DNA of 7,039 nt from Gemmatimonas sp. UBA2094 (GTDB lineage Bacteria; Gemmatimonadota; Gemmatimonadetes; Gemmatimonadales; Gemmatimonadaceae), in the NCBI GenBank assembly GCA_002331565.1, contig DCZC01000010.1, positions 1 to 7,039 on the forward strand, in the 5' to 3' direction. This document shows, piece by piece, positions 5,512 to 7,039 of this stretch (positions within the stretch are counted from its first letter, which is position 1; every line of letters begins with the position of its first letter). The notes below the pieces were generated by a model that was not told where the DNA came from, searched no databases, and saw only the letters and a list, made by a program, of their open reading frames with translations. The position numbers and the translations under genes were made by a program.

Positions 5512-7039
5512 TCACGGCTGCACCGCCCTCGGCTGCTCCACCTTCCCGCCGTTCTTCACGTGCACATCCATCCACGCCACCCATCTCGCCCACAGGTCGA
5601 GGTCGCTGGCGTAGGTGGCCACGCTGTGGTCTTCGTACGGATACATGTACAGCGCGGCGGGCTTGCCGAGTCCTTGCAGCGCGGCGAACAGGCGCGTGGA
5701 ACTCATGGGCGCCGTGCCCTGGTTCTGATCTTCCCATGCATGGTACAGCAGCAGCGCACCGGCGAGCTTATCGGCGCGAAGGAACGGTGACATGTCCATG
5801 TAGGTCTCCTTCGCCTGGAAGAAGTTGCGGCGCTCGCTCTGGAATCCGAACGGCGTGAGCGTTCGGTTGTACATACCATCGCCGGCGATGCCGGCCTTGA
5901 AGTTGGGCATGAGCGTCATGGCGTTCACGGTACTGAACGCGCCGTAGCTGTGCCCGCCGATCCCCATCTTGTCGCGATCCACGAAGCCGCTGTCCACCGC
6001 GGCGTCGAGCACGGCGTCGAGATTCTCCTCGAGGTCGCGCGTGTAGTTGTCGTTCATGCGCCCGGCATCGCCGTAGATGGGGATGTCGGGTTGGATGAAC
6101 GCGTAGCCCTGGCTCACCCACAGCTGCATGCTGCTGGCCGGACGCGCCGACGGCACGGTGGGGAAGGCGTTGATGTTCACGCTCTGTCGTGACTGCTCGT
6201 ACTGGTTCACCGTGCTGTACTCCCGCGGATAGAACCAGATGATGCCGGGCAGTTTCTGCCCCGGCTTCCAGTCGCGCGGCAGGGTGACTTCCACCCAGTA
6301 CTTGGTGCCGTCGCGCGGACGCGTGACCTGGAAGCGCTTGAACTGCGCCTGACTCACCTCGGGGCCTACATCCACGTTCTTCGTGAGCTGCTTCGCATCG
6401 GAGGTGCCGGCGGTGCGGAGCCACGCGTCGGTAATGGTGGTGCGATTCTCGCGGGTCACGATGAACTGCTGCACGTCAGCGTCCAGCGCGGCCACGAACT
6501 CTTCGTAGCTGTCGGCGGGCGAATCCATGAGGCGCGTGCGCGCCTTGCTCGTGATGTCCATGCGGTCGAGCCACGGACGCGGCGCCTGCTTGAACCAGTT
6601 GGCGCCCGGGGCGCGCGTACCGGTGAGCGCCACCTGCTTGCCGTCCTTGGCCAGCAGCACGTAGGTGGCGTTGCCTACCTTGCGGCTCACGAGCGTGCCC
6701 GCCGTGCTGTCGCTGTTGCTGCGGCCACCACCCAAGCCACCACCAAAACCGGTGATGATGGCGGGGAGCGATACGTTGCGGCCAAGGTTGTAGCGCTCCT
6801 GCGGATTCTTCACACGCACGGCGATCACCGCGCCGCTGTCGCTCACGAACATCGTGCTGCTGTCGAGGCTGAAGAGCACGGTGCTGAGCTGCGGGCCGCC
6901 GCGATAGAGCACCGTGGTGTCGTTGGGGCCGTACGGGGCTTTCCACGCCACGACAAGCCCGCGCGGGGCGCGCACCTGCACCGGGGCGTTGCCACCGCGG
7001 GTACTCGGCCCGCCTTCGTTGCGCGCCGCGCCGTTGGCC
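5512..7039 (-). CDS. S9 family (prolyl oligopeptidase-type) peptidase, glutamyl-endopeptidase-like, C-terminal part (5' end outside window)
   Basis: The frame is open from the window edge (7039) to the TGA at 5512-5514, about 508 residues, so the true start lies outside; a GTG at 6979-6981 is internal. The N-terminal half of the visible part is beta-propeller-like with a glycine-rich stretch (GFGGGLGGGRSNSDS, about 6707-6750). The C-terminal half is the alpha/beta-hydrolase domain: the nucleophile Ser in GGHSYGAF (codon 5947-5949), Asp in HAWEDQNQGT (5728-5730) and His in YPYEDHS (5626-5628). The block YNRTLTPFGFQSERRNFF, then YMDMSPF, matches chloroplast glutamyl endopeptidase (CGEP, S9D type) and its bacterial relatives rather than dipeptidyl peptidase IV. 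It is probably exported, as such enzymes usually are in these phyla, but the signal region is not visible. Peptide cleavage is expected; preference after Glu is inferred from the subfamily only. Confidence 0.92.
   Translation of the reverse strand, partial: ANGAARNEGGPSTRGGNAPVQVRAPRGLVVAWKAPYGPNDTTVLYRGGPQLSTVLFSLDSSTMFVSDSGAVIAVRVKNPQERYNLGRNVSLPAIITGFGGGLGGGRSNSDSTAGTLVSRKVGNATYVLLAKDGKQVALTGTRAPGANWFKQAPRPWLDRMDITSKARTRLMDSPADSYEEFVAALDADVQQFIVTRENRTTITDAWLRTAGTSDAKQLTKNVDVGPEVSQAQFKRFQVTRPRDGTKYWVEVTLPRDWKPGQKLPGIIWFYPREYSTVNQYEQSRQSVNINAFPTVPSARPASSMQLWVSQGYAFIQPDIPIYGDAGRMNDNYTRDLEENLDAVLDAAVDSGFVDRDKMGIGGHSYGAFSTVNAMTLMPNFKAGIAGDGMYNRTLTPFGFQSERRNFFQAKETYMDMSPFLRADKLAGALLLYHAWEDQNQGTAPMSSTRLFAALQGLGKPAALYMYPYEDHSVATYASDLDLWARWVAWMDVHVKNGGKVEQPRAVQP

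Overview
The window is GC-rich chromosomal DNA, packed with genes and carrying no plasmid, phage or transposase gene. The gene content (a glycine-rich secreted protein tail, an S9 peptidase of the glutamyl-endopeptidase type, a secreted serine hydrolase, and starts mostly without Shine-Dalgarno sequences) resembles Gemmatimonadota or a similar soil or sediment phylum. This is an inference from style; no marker gene is present to settle it.

Layout. The first 634 bases are on the plus strand: the glycine-rich C-terminal tail of a large protein that starts outside the window, followed after 2 bases by a complete hotdog-fold acyl-CoA thioesterase. Everything else is on the minus strand. Read in the direction of transcription (high to low coordinates), it runs: the C-terminal part of an S9 peptidase (cut by the window edge), a YdeI/OmpD-associated (OmdA) family protein, a class I/II PLP-dependent aminotransferase, a secreted beta-lactamase-like serine hydrolase, and an ankyrin-repeat protein. 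The thioesterase and the ankyrin gene converge with 37 bases between their stop codons. The serine hydrolase and ankyrin genes are 9 bases apart and probably form a transcription unit. The other minus-strand genes are separated by 78 to 173 bases and may be transcribed separately. No shared pathway is evident; these look like ordinary housekeeping and secreted-hydrolase genes.

The most unusual feature is non-coding. The two intergenic spaces on either side of the OmdA-family gene each hold a 126-base imperfect palindrome (4653-4778 and 5378-5503). The two copies align without gaps at an exact 725-base offset, with 88 of 126 positions identical by hand count. Each has 43-base outer arms, a small internal loop and an inner GC-rich hairpin on one symmetry axis. 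Both arms carry ACT/AGT-type triplets at the same 7-7-6-7-7 spacing in both copies. At four stem positions both bases of the pair have changed while pairing is kept. This looks like a dispersed intergenic repeat family, possibly bidirectional terminators or a REP/MITE-like element. A second signal is a TANNNT hexamer exactly 6 bases before the ATG of both the aminotransferase and the serine hydrolase, an arrangement expected of leaderless transcripts.

No tRNA, rRNA, CRISPR array, riboswitch or insertion sequence was seen, and no stretch over 300 bases lacks a gene.
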